Shown: piece after piece, positions 24,614 to 32,694 of the stretch | Numbering within the stretch: the stretch's first letter is position 1 | Layout of the letters: each line of letters begins with the position of its first letter | Source: Ferruginibacter sp. | GTDB lineage: Bacteria > Bacteroidota > Bacteroidia > Chitinophagales > Chitinophagaceae | NCBI GenBank assembly: GCA_030831725.1 | Contig: JAURKN010000112.1 | Coordinates: forward strand, 1-50,368 | Direction of reading: 5' to 3' | Length of the DNA: 50,368 nucleotides | The notes under the pieces: generated by a model | The model's input: the letters and a program-made list of their open reading frames with translations, nothing else | Database searches by the model: none | Told to the model about the DNA's origin: nothing | Program-made: the position numbers and the translations under genes

Positions 24614-25984
24614 ATGGGTTGTGGAAGTTGTGGAACCAAAGCAGATGGCAGTCCATCGGGCTGCCAGAGTCATGGTCATTGTGCCAGTGGAGGATGTAAC
24701 CGCATGAATGTGCATGATTGGTTGTCCAATCTGCCGTTTGGTGATGCGGAAAGCAGCTGTAAAATCGTTGAAGTTTCCTTCAATAACGGAAGCCGTAAGG
24801 ACTATTTCCGTAATACGACGGTACATTATTATTCCAAAGGCGACATGATTGCCGTTGAGGGCGTTGCGGGATTTGATGTGGGCATGGTCAACCTGACCGG
24901 AGAATTGGTACGATTACAGCTCAAGAAAAACAACCTGGATGAGAAGAGTCCGGACATCAAAAAAATTCTGAGAAGGGCGACAGAACAGGATATTGAGAAA
25001 ATGATGGAGACCAAGACACGCGAGGCAAATATGTTGATTCGGAGCCGTGCGATTGCCAGACAACTCAAGTTGGAGTTGAAAATGGCTGAAGTGGAGATAC
25101 AAGCAGATGGCAAAAAAGCCACCTATTTTTATATAGCGGATGATCGTGTGGATTTTAGGGAATTGATCAAGCTTTACGCGGCGGAGTTCAAGGTGAAAGT
25201 GGAAATGAGGCAAATCGGAGCTCGTCAGGAAGCCGGTAAAGTGGGTGGAATCGGAAGCTGCGGACGTGAATTGTGTTGCAGTACCTGGCTCGCTGATTTC
25301 AAAAGTGTAAATACCAATGCTGCACGATATCAAAACCTGAGCATCAACCAGACCAAACTTAGCGGTCAGTGTGGCAGGTTAAAATGCTGCCTGAACTACG
25401 AGCTTGATACATACATGGATGCCCTTCAGTATTTCCCCAACGATGCGGATGTACTTGAAATGGCCAAAGGAAGAGCTTTTCTCGCCAAAAAAGATATTTT
25501 CAGAAACCTGATGTGGTATACCATGCCAGACAGCAACAAGCAATATCCATTGAGTCTGGAAACGGTAAAACGAATCAAAGCCCAGAACCGTGAAGGCATC
25601 AGACCCGAAGAGTTTGAAACCGTAGAAGTAACTAGTTCGAAGCCCAAGGAAGTAGAACCTGAATATGCGGACCTTGTTGGACAAATCAGCCTGAAGAGTC
25701 TGGAAAAAACAACAAGAAAGAGAAGAGACAAAGAAAGAAATCAGCAAAGACCTCAACAACATCAGTCCGGACCAAGAAATGCACCTCAGGCGAGAGCTGT
25801 TCCTGGCGGACCTCAGCAGCCTCAGGCAGGTAGAAATAACCCGGCACAAGGACAAAAAAATCAACAACAGCCAGGAAACAGGCCACAAAGACCCGGTGGT
25901 AACCGACCAAGTGGTGGTAATCACGGACCACAAAGAGGACCTCAAAACAGAAACCAGCAACCCCCTGCCGAAAAGAAAGATTAA
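24614..25984 (+). CDS. ricT: PSP1-domain protein, RicT (YaaT) homologue with a disordered tail
   Basis: A 456-residue protein. Residues about 35-290 match the PSP1/RicT family, including the cysteine signatures CGRELCCSTWL near 216-226 and CGRLKCCLNYE near 254-264; in Bacillus RicT similar Cys residues help hold iron-sulfur clusters in the RicAFT complex that acts in RNA maturation by RNase Y. A further Cys-rich N-terminus (CGSCGTKADG) is present. The last 110 residues are rich in Gln, Pro, Arg, Gly and Asn and probably disordered, possibly RNA-binding. It sits between the delta' gene and gldA; a position next to holB-like genes is common for this family. Confidence 0.85.
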   Translation: MGCGSCGTKADGSPSGCQSHGHCASGGCNRMNVHDWLSNLPFGDAESSCKIVEVSFNNGSRKDYFRNTTVHYYSKGDMIAVEGVAGFDVGMVNLTGELVRLQLKKNNLDEKSPDIKKILRRATEQDIEKMMETKTREANMLIRSRAIARQLKLELKMAEVEIQADGKKATYFYIADDRVDFRELIKLYAAEFKVKVEMRQIGARQEAGKVGGIGSCGRELCCSTWLADFKSVNTNAARYQNLSINQTKLSGQCGRLKCCLNYELDTYMDALQYFPNDADVLEMAKGRAFLAKKDIFRNLMWYTMPDSNKQYPLSLETVKRIKAQNREGIRPEEFETVEVTSSKPKEVEPEYADLVGQISLKSLEKTTRKRRDKERNQQRPQQHQSGPRNAPQARAVPGGPQQPQAGRNNPAQGQKNQQQPGNRPQRPGGNRPSGGNHGPQRGPQNRNQQPPAEKKD

Positions 25985-26017
25985 TCCGGTAAGGAGTAAC
26001 ACATAAACCTTTGTACT

Positions 26018-26938
26018 TTGTCGATTCAGGTTAAGCATCTTACAAAAACGTATGGCCATCAGAGAGCTGTAGACGACATTTCTTTTGAAATCGGGAGTCC
26101 GGAAATCGTAGGATTTTTGGGACCCAACGGAGCCGGAAAATCAACGACCATGAAGATGATTACCGGTTTTTTTTCTGCCGATTCCGGCAGCGTCAGCATC
26201 TGCGGCCAAACCATCCAACCCGGTGATACCTCATTCAAAAAAAAGTTGGGTTATCTGCCAGAATCCAATCCACTCTACAGCGACATGTTCGTAAGAGAGT
26301 ATTTGCAATTTATCGCAGGCGTTCATGGATTGAAAAACTGGGAAATGGCCACAGAATTTGCCATACAACAGGTGGGTCTGACTCCGGAATCAGACAAAAA
26401 GATTCATCAGCTAAGCAAGGGATACAAACAACGCGTAGGACTCGCAGCCGCATTGATACATAATCCGGAAGTTCTTATTCTTGATGAGCCTACAAGCGGA
26501 CTTGACCCCAACCAACTCATCGAAATACGCGAAGTGATCCGAACACTCGCTAAGAAAAAAACCATACTTTTCTCCTCCCATATTTTACAAGAGGTGGAAG
26601 CTCTCTGCGAAAGAGTGATCATTATCAATAAAGGCAAAATTGTTGCGGATAGCAAACTGGTTGATTTGAAAAATAAAACAATCAGAAAATCTTTGATCAG
26701 GGTTCAATGGAGAGAATCGATTGATTCGAATGAATTGAAGAAAATAGCGGATGGAGAAAGCATCATGATGATTTCCTCAAATCTTGTTGAGTGGGAAACG
26801 ATGAATCCGGATCTGACACAAAAGAAAATCCTGGAATGGAGCTTACAAAATGCACTGCACATCGAATCGCTTCAAAACATGTCGCAAGACCTGGAATCTG
26901 TTTTCAAATCATTAACGTTAAACAACAAGGAGGAATAA
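26018..26938 (+). CDS. gldA: GldA-like ABC transporter ATP-binding protein
   Basis: A 306-residue ABC ATPase with Walker A GPNGAGKSTT near 40-49, signature LSKGYKQRVGL near 131-141 and Walker B VLILDEPTSGLDPNQ near 150-164, plus a C-terminal extension as in GldA. The overall sequence resembles GldA, the ATPase of the GldAFG complex linked to gliding motility in flavobacteria; GldF and GldG are not adjacent here, and gldA often stands alone. The start is TTG: the frame begins MSIQVKHLTKTYG, right at the conserved core, and no ATG precedes it. Many Bacteroidota that do not glide carry this gene, so motility should not be assumed. Confidence 0.8.
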   Translation: MSIQVKHLTKTYGHQRAVDDISFEIGSPEIVGFLGPNGAGKSTTMKMITGFFSADSGSVSICGQTIQPGDTSFKKKLGYLPESNPLYSDMFVREYLQFIAGVHGLKNWEMATEFAIQQVGLTPESDKKIHQLSKGYKQRVGLAAALIHNPEVLILDEPTSGLDPNQLIEIREVIRTLAKKKTILFSSHILQEVEALCERVIIINKGKIVADSKLVDLKNKTIRKSLIRVQWRESIDSNELKKIADGESIMMISSNLVEWETMNPDLTQKKILEWSLQNALHIESLQNMSQDLESVFKSLTLNNKEE

Positions 26939-26998
26939 TTCCAAAGTTTGGTTAACTTGCAATATCAACTTTTTAACCCTTAAAACAGCATCAAGACC

Positions 26999-28288
26999 AT
27001 GAGTTACATTGCTTCGATCCATGCCCGCCAGATTTTAGACAGCCGTGGAAATCCCACTGTGGAAGTAGACATATTAACCGAAAATGGAAGCCTGGGAAGG
27101 GCGGCAGTACCAAGCGGAGCTAGCACCGGAATTCACGAAGCCGTAGAACTGCGCGATAACAACAAAAAAATGTACCTGGGTAAGGGCGTTCTGAAGGCCG
27201 TGAAAAATGTAAATACCACCATCGCAAGCGAGCTTTTGGGATGGGATGTGGCAGACCAAACAGGAATTGATGCAGCCATGATCGCCTTAGACGGTACTGC
27301 CAATAAAAGCAAATTGGGTGCGAATGCCATGCTGGCCGTAAGTTTGGCAGTAGCTAAAGCTGCAGCACTGGAGGCAAATCTTCCTTTGTATCGTTATATC
27401 GGCGGAACCAATGCGCGTATTCTTCCTATACCGATGATGAATATCCTCAATGGTGGTGCGCATGCCGACAATAAAATCGATTTCCAGGAATTTATGGTCA
27501 TGCCGGTGGGTGCAAAAAGTTTCAGCGAAGGCCTTCAATGGGGCGTTGAAATCTTTCATGCTTTGAAATCCGTATTAAAGAAAAAAGGGTATAGTACCAA
27601 TGTGGGTGATGAAGGCGGATTCGCTCCGAACATCCAAAGCAATGAGGAAGCCATCGAAACGGTGCTCAACGCCATACAGGCAGCAGGATACAAGACAGGT
27701 TCCCAAGTAGCCATAGCTATGGATGCGGCGAACAGTGAGCTATGGAATGCGAAAGAAAAAAAATACATCTTCCATAAAAGCGACGGCAAAAAGATGACCA
27801 GCGAGCAGTTGGTGGATTACTGGGAAAGCTGGGTGAAAAAATATCCCATCATCTCCATAGAAGATGGAATGGCTGAAGACGATTGGAAAGGATGGAAAAT
27901 GCTGACAGACAGAATCGGAAAAAAATGCCAGTTGGTTGGGGATGATCTTTTCGTAACCAATGTGGAGCGTTTGGAGAAAGGAATCAAAGGAGATATAGCC
28001 AATGCCCTTTTGGTTAAAGTAAACCAAATCGGAACACTTACCGAAACCATAAACGCAGTTTCCATGGCTCAACAAAATGGTTACAACACCATCATGAGTC
28101 ATCGTAGCGGCGAAACAGAAGACAGCACCATCGCCGATTTGGCTGTGGCTCTGAATTGCGGTCAAATCAAAACCGGATCCGCTTCGAGGAGCGACAGAAT
28201 GGCGAAATACAACCAATTGATCAGAATCGAAGAAGTATTGGGAGAATCAGGTATTTATCCAAATGGAAAGATTACATTTGGTAAGTGA
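26999..28288 (+). CDS. eno: Enolase (phosphopyruvate hydratase)
   Basis: It interconverts 2-phosphoglycerate and phosphoenolpyruvate in glycolysis and gluconeogenesis. The 429-residue protein is full length, with the N-terminal IHARQILDSRGNPTVEVD, the substrate loop SGASTGIHEA near 40-49, AMDAANSELW and SIEDGMAEDDW with the Mg-binding Asp/Glu, GDDLFVTN with the third Mg ligand, and the signature LVKVNQIGTLTET near 339-351, whose Lys is the catalytic base. HRSGETEDSTIADLAV is also intact. divIC follows after 41 nt, a gene order common in Bacteroidota. Confidence 0.98.
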   Translation: MSYIASIHARQILDSRGNPTVEVDILTENGSLGRAAVPSGASTGIHEAVELRDNNKKMYLGKGVLKAVKNVNTTIASELLGWDVADQTGIDAAMIALDGTANKSKLGANAMLAVSLAVAKAAALEANLPLYRYIGGTNARILPIPMMNILNGGAHADNKIDFQEFMVMPVGAKSFSEGLQWGVEIFHALKSVLKKKGYSTNVGDEGGFAPNIQSNEEAIETVLNAIQAAGYKTGSQVAIAMDAANSELWNAKEKKYIFHKSDGKKMTSEQLVDYWESWVKKYPIISIEDGMAEDDWKGWKMLTDRIGKKCQLVGDDLFVTNVERLEKGIKGDIANALLVKVNQIGTLTETINAVSMAQQNGYNTIMSHRSGETEDSTIADLAVALNCGQIKTGSASRSDRMAKYNQLIRIEEVLGESGIYPNGKITFGK

Positions 28289-28329
28289 TATTAATTGGAC
28301 TCAAGCCCATTTTTACCATATAATCCGAT

Positions 28330-28629
28330 TTGAAAATGAACAACGCTTTTTTTACCAAATACCAATTTCTAAAAAACAAATATCTTCTCGTGATATTGTT
28401 TTTTCTGGTCTGGATGGCCTTTTTCGACCCGAAAGACTGGGGTTTGATAGCCAATCGCATGGAAAAACTCAAAAATCTGGAAAAAGCCGAAAAACAGCTG
28501 TCCGTTCAGATTGCCGAAACAAAAGCGGAATTGCAGGAGCTGAAAACCAGTGCTGCAACGATTGAAAAATACGCGAGAGAGCGCTACAGGATGAAAAAAG
28601 ACAACGAAGAAGTGTTCATTTGTAAATAA
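28330..28629 (+). CDS. Septum formation initiator DivIC/FtsB
   Basis: A bitopic cell-division protein of 99 residues. It has a short cytoplasmic N-terminus, one transmembrane helix (about 19-36, YLLVILFFLVWMAFF) and a periplasmic coiled coil (about 48-80, rich in Glu/Lys/Leu heptads: EKLKNLEKAEKQLSVQIAE), ending in the conserved ARERYRMKKDNEEVFIC. This is the FtsB/DivIC pattern; it links FtsL and FtsQ/DivIB in the divisome. It follows eno, as in related genomes. Confidence 0.88.
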   Translation: MKMNNAFFTKYQFLKNKYLLVILFFLVWMAFFDPKDWGLIANRMEKLKNLEKAEKQLSVQIAETKAELQELKTSAATIEKYARERYRMKKDNEEVFICK

Positions 28630-28645
28630 TTATAAAAAAAATCCT

Positions 28646-28675
28646 CGGCTGCACAATAAGAAGATAAAACAGCCG
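28646..28675. other. Inverted repeat between divIC and the small gene
   Basis: CGGCTG (28646-28651) and CAGCCG (28670-28675) are perfect inverted copies with an 18-nt A-rich loop. No T-run follows. It lies just upstream of the -7 element at 28680. Confidence 0.3.
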
Positions 28676-28679
28676 TTTA

Positions 28680-28687
28680 TAAGTTTG
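28680..28687 (+). promoter_or_regulatory. Putative -7 element for the small acidic protein gene
   Basis: TAAGTTTG matches TANNTTTG exactly, 41 nt before the ATG at 28729, a normal leader length. No -33 TTTG is seen at the usual distance. Confidence 0.4.
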
Positions 28688-28728
28688 GATTACGGATAAT
28701 TTACTTAACAAAACCACCAAACCTGCCT

Positions 28729-28968
28729 ATGCACAGTATTACACAGGAAGATCTTCTGCTATACCTGTATGGTGAAACTTCCCCACAACAGACGCAAGAA
28801 ATAAAAATCGCTTTAGAACAAGACTGGAATCTGAAAGAAATCTATTTACAGCTGGAACATACCAAAAATGAACTCGATGGGTTCAATATGAGTCCAAGCG
28901 AAAATTCAGTGAACAAGATTCTTAAATACGCTGAAATTCAAGTTGAAGAGCTTTCAACAACGGAGTAA
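28729..28968 (+). CDS. Small acidic protein of unknown function
   Basis: A soluble 79-residue protein with no signal peptide, membrane segment or cysteine. It begins MHSITQEDLLLYLYGE and is predicted mostly helical. The pattern EDLLLYLYGETSPQQTQEIKIAL (start near residue 7) resembles the short helical starts of zinc-less anti-sigma-like proteins found in Bacteroidota, but no zinc-finger His/Cys is present, so no function is assigned. It has its own putative promoter and is followed by an intrinsic terminator (28991-29020), which suggests a single-gene transcript. Confidence 0.65.
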   Translation: MHSITQEDLLLYLYGETSPQQTQEIKIALEQDWNLKEIYLQLEHTKNELDGFNMSPSENSVNKILKYAEIQVEELSTTE

Positions 28969-28990
28969 GCGAACAAATCATCTTAATTTT

Positions 28991-29020
28991 AACCTGCTTT
29001 AGAAAAAAGCAGGTTTTTTT
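28991..29020 (+). terminator. Intrinsic terminator abutting the nth start codon
   Basis: AACCTGCTTT (28991-29000) pairs perfectly with AAAGCAGGTT (29006-29015) around a 5-nt loop, followed by five more T's ending at 29020. The nth ATG begins at 29021, with no leader between the T-run and the start codon. Confidence 0.75.
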
Positions 29021-29668
29021 ATGACCAAAAAAGAGCGATACCAGGCGGTAATAGAGTACTTCAGCCAGCACATTCCAGAAGCCGAAACAGAATTAGCCTA
29101 CAGAAATGAATTTGAACTGCTGGTGGCCGTCGTGCTTTCTGCCCAATGCACCGACAAAAGGGTAAACCTGGTGACTCCCCCATTATTTAAAAAATATCCT
29201 GATGCTCAAACGATGAGCAAAGCCAGTTTTGATGATATTTTTGGACTGATCAGAAGCATTTCCTATCCCAACAACAAAACAAAGCATCTGATGGGACTTT
29301 CATCGATGCTTTTAGAGAAATATGGGGGCAAAGTCCCTATGACTGTAGAAGAATTGGTGGCTTTACCAGGGGTTGGAAGAAAAACGGCAAATGTGATCAC
29401 CTCGGTCATAGACCATCAACCGAATATGGCAGTGGATACACACGTTTTTCGGGTGAGTGCAAGAATCGGATTAACGACCAGTGCAACCACACCATTGGCC
29501 ACTGAGAAACAGCTGATCCAACACATCCCCAAAGAACTCGTTCATAAGGCACATCATTGGCTGATACTCCACGGTAGATATGTCTGTTTGGCCAGAAATC
29601 CAAAATGTGATCAATGTGGGATTCAAAATGCCTGTAAATTTTTCACTAAGAATCGTATTGATTTTTAA
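29021..29668 (+). CDS. nth: Endonuclease III (base-excision DNA glycosylase/AP lyase)
   Basis: It removes oxidised pyrimidines and cleaves AP sites. The 215 residues have the helix-hairpin-helix LPGVGRKTANVI near 115-126 with the catalytic Lys, the catalytic Asp in AVDTHVFRVSARIG near 138, and the C-terminal iron-sulfur cluster motif C-x6-C-x2-C-x5-C (CLARNPKCDQCGIQNAC near 188-204). The start at ATG 29021 aligns with the usual N-terminus of the family (KKERYQAVIEYF matches the first helix), and no other start lies between it and the conserved core. The terminator hairpin immediately before it is unusual. Confidence 0.97.
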   Translation: MTKKERYQAVIEYFSQHIPEAETELAYRNEFELLVAVVLSAQCTDKRVNLVTPPLFKKYPDAQTMSKASFDDIFGLIRSISYPNNKTKHLMGLSSMLLEKYGGKVPMTVEELVALPGVGRKTANVITSVIDHQPNMAVDTHVFRVSARIGLTTSATTPLATEKQLIQHIPKELVHKAHHWLILHGRYVCLARNPKCDQCGIQNACKFFTKNRIDF

Positions 29669-29734
29669 TTTTTGGATGTTTTTTCTTATTTTGTAGCCGA
29701 TTTTACTCATTCGTTACACCCGGATCTGAAAATT

Positions 29735-30673
29735 ATGTTGATGAGAAGACTAAATTCATTCCTGATTCTATTTTTAGCTTTGAGTTTCAGCTCAAAACAA
29801 ACAAAAGCGCAGTACTATTTCTTTGACGACCAATTCTATGATAATCCGGTCGTTTTTGAACTGGGAGGAAACATCGGTACCATGAATTGCCTGACCGATT
29901 TGGGTGGCAATCAGGGTATTGGAAAAAAATTCGTTAAGGACCTTAATTACGGGAAGCAAACGCTTTGCGGAGGTATCAGTTTTTCTGCTAGTTTCAAAAA
30001 TGCGATTACGGCAAGACTGGAGGCCAATTTTGGAAAAGTAGCCGCTGATGATGCCGTATTGTCTAGTGTTCCCGAGAGTGACATCGCCCGTCGCAGATTC
30101 AATAGAAATCTGAACTTTCAATCTAAGATTACAGAATTCAGTTTGGTTACAGAATTCCATCCCTTCTTTCTTTTTGTGGATTGGTCACTCAAAGATCAAG
30201 ATCCTCCACGCTTCTCTCCTTACGTGGCAGGTGGGATAGGATTCTACTCTTTCAACCCACAAGCGAAAATAGAAAACAGGTTGATCGACTTGCAACCATT
30301 ATCTACCGAAGGACAAGGATTGAAAGAATATCCTGATAAGCAACCTTATAAGTTGAAGCAATTCAATTTCCCTGTTGGAGGTGGTCTACGTTACGAGCTT
30401 TCTCCACTCATTACTCTTCGTGCTGAATTGCTTTACAGAATTTTAACTACAGACTATTTAGATGATGTCAGTGGAAATTATATCGACCCTGAAAAATATG
30501 CGTTGAATGGATTTACCGGTGTCAGATTGGCTAATGCGCTTGCATTGAACAACAGAGAAATAAACGGACAAGACACTAAGCCAGGTGGTAAGAGAGGAAG
30601 TCCATTACAGAACGACGGATACTTCAGTTTTCAATTCAAAGTATCTCTTTCACTCAGAGAGCGTATCAAATAA
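29735..30673 (+). CDS. Outer-membrane beta-barrel protein (DUF6089-like)
   Basis: A secreted protein of 312 residues with a signal peptide (about 1-25, RRLNSFLILFLALSFSSKQTKAQ). The body alternates beta-strands with FELGGNIGTMNCLTDLGG near 39-56, YVAGGIGFYSFNPQAKI near 169-185 and GGGLRYELSPLITLRAELLYR, and ends FKVSLSLRERIK, the aromatic/charged C-terminus of Bacteroidota barrels. This resembles the DUF6089 family next to division and peptidoglycan genes in many Bacteroidota. The frame is open to a TTG at 29672; the ATG at 29735 gives the signal peptide, and a second ATG follows at 29741. Function unknown. Confidence 0.75.
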   Translation: MLMRRLNSFLILFLALSFSSKQTKAQYYFFDDQFYDNPVVFELGGNIGTMNCLTDLGGNQGIGKKFVKDLNYGKQTLCGGISFSASFKNAITARLEANFGKVAADDAVLSSVPESDIARRRFNRNLNFQSKITEFSLVTEFHPFFLFVDWSLKDQDPPRFSPYVAGGIGFYSFNPQAKIENRLIDLQPLSTEGQGLKEYPDKQPYKLKQFNFPVGGGLRYELSPLITLRAELLYRILTTDYLDDVSGNYIDPEKYALNGFTGVRLANALALNNREINGQDTKPGGKRGSPLQNDGYFSFQFKVSLSLRERIK

Positions 30674-30709
30674 TTTTTTTGATTTTAATTTTGATTTTGG
30701 TTGAGGTCA

Positions 30710-32560
30710 TCAGGAATGCAACATTTCACTGATGGTTTCAACCAATTCTTTTTTGGTCAATGGAACCCCCATGATTTTGTTATACCCTTTCGCATCCACC
30801 AAAAATTGGTCTCGGATTATACGAATCAACTGGCCGTTATTTAATTCAGGAACCAGTACCTTTTCAAAATTGGAAATGATTTCGCCCAGATTTTTAGGGA
30901 AAGGACGAATGTATTTGAGGTGTGCGTGTGAAACAGACATGCCTTGTGCCTGTAGTTCGATACAAGCTGATTTGATTGCTCCATAAGTACTGCCCCATCC
31001 CAACACAAGAACTTTTCCTTTTTCAGGGCCACTATCCAGTTTTTGTTCAGGAATATAATCAGCGACCTTGTCTACTTTTTCTTGTCTGATTTTCACCATG
31101 GTCTGGTGATTGGATGGATCGTAGCTGATATTTCCAGTTATGTTTTGTTTTTCCAATCCGCCAATGCGATGTTCCAGACCTGCGGTACCCGGTATAACCC
31201 AGGCTCGGGCTCCTTTTTCATCACGGGCATAAGGTTGATATGGAGATTCAGTAAAGTTGGCGGTCGACTTGAATTCGAATTTTATTTCCGGCAAATCTGC
31301 TGCAGATGGGTATTTCCAAGGCTCAGCACCATTTGCGATATATCCATCGCTGAGTAAAATGACAGGCGTCATGTGTTGTATGGCGATACGGACAGCCTCA
31401 AAAGCCATCTCGAAGCAATCGCTCGGTGTGGAGGAGGCAATCACCGGAATAGGACACTCCCCGTTTCTTCCGTAGTATGCTTGGAGCAAATCACTCTGTT
31501 CTGTTTTGGTAGGCAAACCTGTACTTGGTCCTCCTCTTTGAATATTGCAAATGACCAAAGGAATTTCGAGCATGACTGCTAGACCCATGGCTTCTGTTTT
31601 TAATGCCATACCTGGTCCTGATGTGGTTGTAACGCCCAAATTTCCTCCGTAGCTGGCACCAATGGCAGATGTGATGGCTGCAATCTCATCTTCGGCCTGA
31701 AAAGTTTTAATGCCAAATGATTTATGGCGACTAAGTTCATGCAATATGTCGGAAGCCGGAGTAATCGGATAACTTCCTAGAAAAAGAGTGAGTCCCGATT
31801 TTTGAGCGGCAGCGATCAACCCATACGCAAGTGCCTGATTGCCCATGATGGAACGATATTTTCCGGAAGGCATTTTGGCTTTGGCCACTTCATAGCGGGA
31901 AGAAAAAGTTTCAGTTGTATCTCCAAAATGATAGCCCGCTTTTAAAGCAAGCACATTACTTTCGAGGATATCGGCCCTTTTATTGAATTTCTCTTCCAAA
32001 AAGCGAATGGTGTTATCCATGCTTCTGTTGTACATCCAATACAAGAAGCCAAGAACGAACATATTTTTAGCGCGGTCCTTCTCTTTAGTGCCAAGTGTAA
32101 AAGACTTCAGCGCCTCGCGTGTCATTTTGGTCACATCCATTTTAATGACTTCGTACCCGTCGAGACTATTGTCATCCATGGGATTGACACCATCGGGATA
32201 GTTGGCCAGTCTGAGGTTTTTGGCATCAAAACCATCTGTGTTTATGATGATTTTTCCACCTTTTTTCAGCGAAGACAGATTCACTTTCAATGCGGCAGCA
32301 TTCATGGCAACCAGCACATCACATTCATCACCCGGAGTGAAAATGCGGTCGCTGCTAAAACGAAGCTGAAAGCCGCTGACACCGGGCAGGGTGCCGATCG
32401 GAGCACGGATTTCGGCAGGAAAATCCGGAAATGTGGCAAGATCCAATCCCAGCAAAGCGGAGTTGTTGGTGAACTGTGTACCTGTCAACTGCATACCATC
32501 ACCACTATCACCCGCGAATTTTATAACTACTTCCTGAAGTATTGCTGGATTTTCACTCAT
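30710..32560 (-). CDS. korA: 2-oxoacid:ferredoxin oxidoreductase, alpha subunit (gamma-alpha fused form)
   Basis: The 616-residue large subunit of a 2-oxoglutarate (or related 2-oxoacid) ferredoxin oxidoreductase. The N-terminal gamma-like domain (about 5-190, VVIKFAGDSGDGMQLTG) is fused to the alpha domain (about 200-616, MGNQALAYGLIAAAQKSG, SYPITPASDILHEL near 265-278 and TTSGPGMALKTEAMGLAV), the usual form in Bacteroidota. The start used is the ATG of MSENPAIL; an upstream ATG at 32596 adds 12 residues. The thiamine-diphosphate-binding beta subunit KorB, usually the next gene, is not adjacent: beyond the stop lies the outer-membrane gene on the other strand. 2-oxoglutarate as substrate is inferred, not shown. 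Confidence 0.88.
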   Translation of the reverse strand: MSENPAILQEVVIKFAGDSGDGMQLTGTQFTNNSALLGLDLATFPDFPAEIRAPIGTLPGVSGFQLRFSSDRIFTPGDECDVLVAMNAAALKVNLSSLKKGGKIIINTDGFDAKNLRLANYPDGVNPMDDNSLDGYEVIKMDVTKMTREALKSFTLGTKEKDRAKNMFVLGFLYWMYNRSMDNTIRFLEEKFNKRADILESNVLALKAGYHFGDTTETFSSRYEVAKAKMPSGKYRSIMGNQALAYGLIAAAQKSGLTLFLGSYPITPASDILHELSRHKSFGIKTFQAEDEIAAITSAIGASYGGNLGVTTTSGPGMALKTEAMGLAVMLEIPLVICNIQRGGPSTGLPTKTEQSDLLQAYYGRNGECPIPVIASSTPSDCFEMAFEAVRIAIQHMTPVILLSDGYIANGAEPWKYPSAADLPEIKFEFKSTANFTESPYQPYARDEKGARAWVIPGTAGLEHRIGGLEKQNITGNISYDPSNHQTMVKIRQEKVDKVADYIPEQKLDSGPEKGKVLVLGWGSTYGAIKSACIELQAQGMSVSHAHLKYIRPFPKNLGEIISNFEKVLVPELNNGQLIRIIRDQFLVDAKGYNKIMGVPLTKKELVETISEMLHS

Positions 32561-32672
32561 GATTCTTCTGTTGTTCCTTGCCGGTAAATCCGACATACAA
32601 ATTTACACCATAAGCCGCATTTTGTTCAGATAAATATTCTTTGGAAAGCGTAATGTTTTCAACGCATTGTTT

Positions 32673-32680
32673 TAGGTTTG
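32673..32680 (+). promoter_or_regulatory. Putative -7 element for the ureohydrolase-like gene
   Basis: TAGGTTTG matches TANNTTTG exactly and ends 14 nt before the ATG at 32695. The nearest upstream TTTG (32640-32643) is 29 nt away, longer than usual. Confidence 0.35.
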
Positions 32681-32694
32681 TAAAAACCTCGAAT

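Noticed and set aside
25379..26059. 226-residue ORF on the minus strand opposite ricT
   Set aside because: It is a shadow of the ricT frame: Leu/Ser/Phe-rich composition with no domain, and the opposite frame is a clear RicT protein.
27740..28216. 158-residue minus-strand ORF opposite eno
   Set aside because: Antisense to fully conserved enolase; no family signature.
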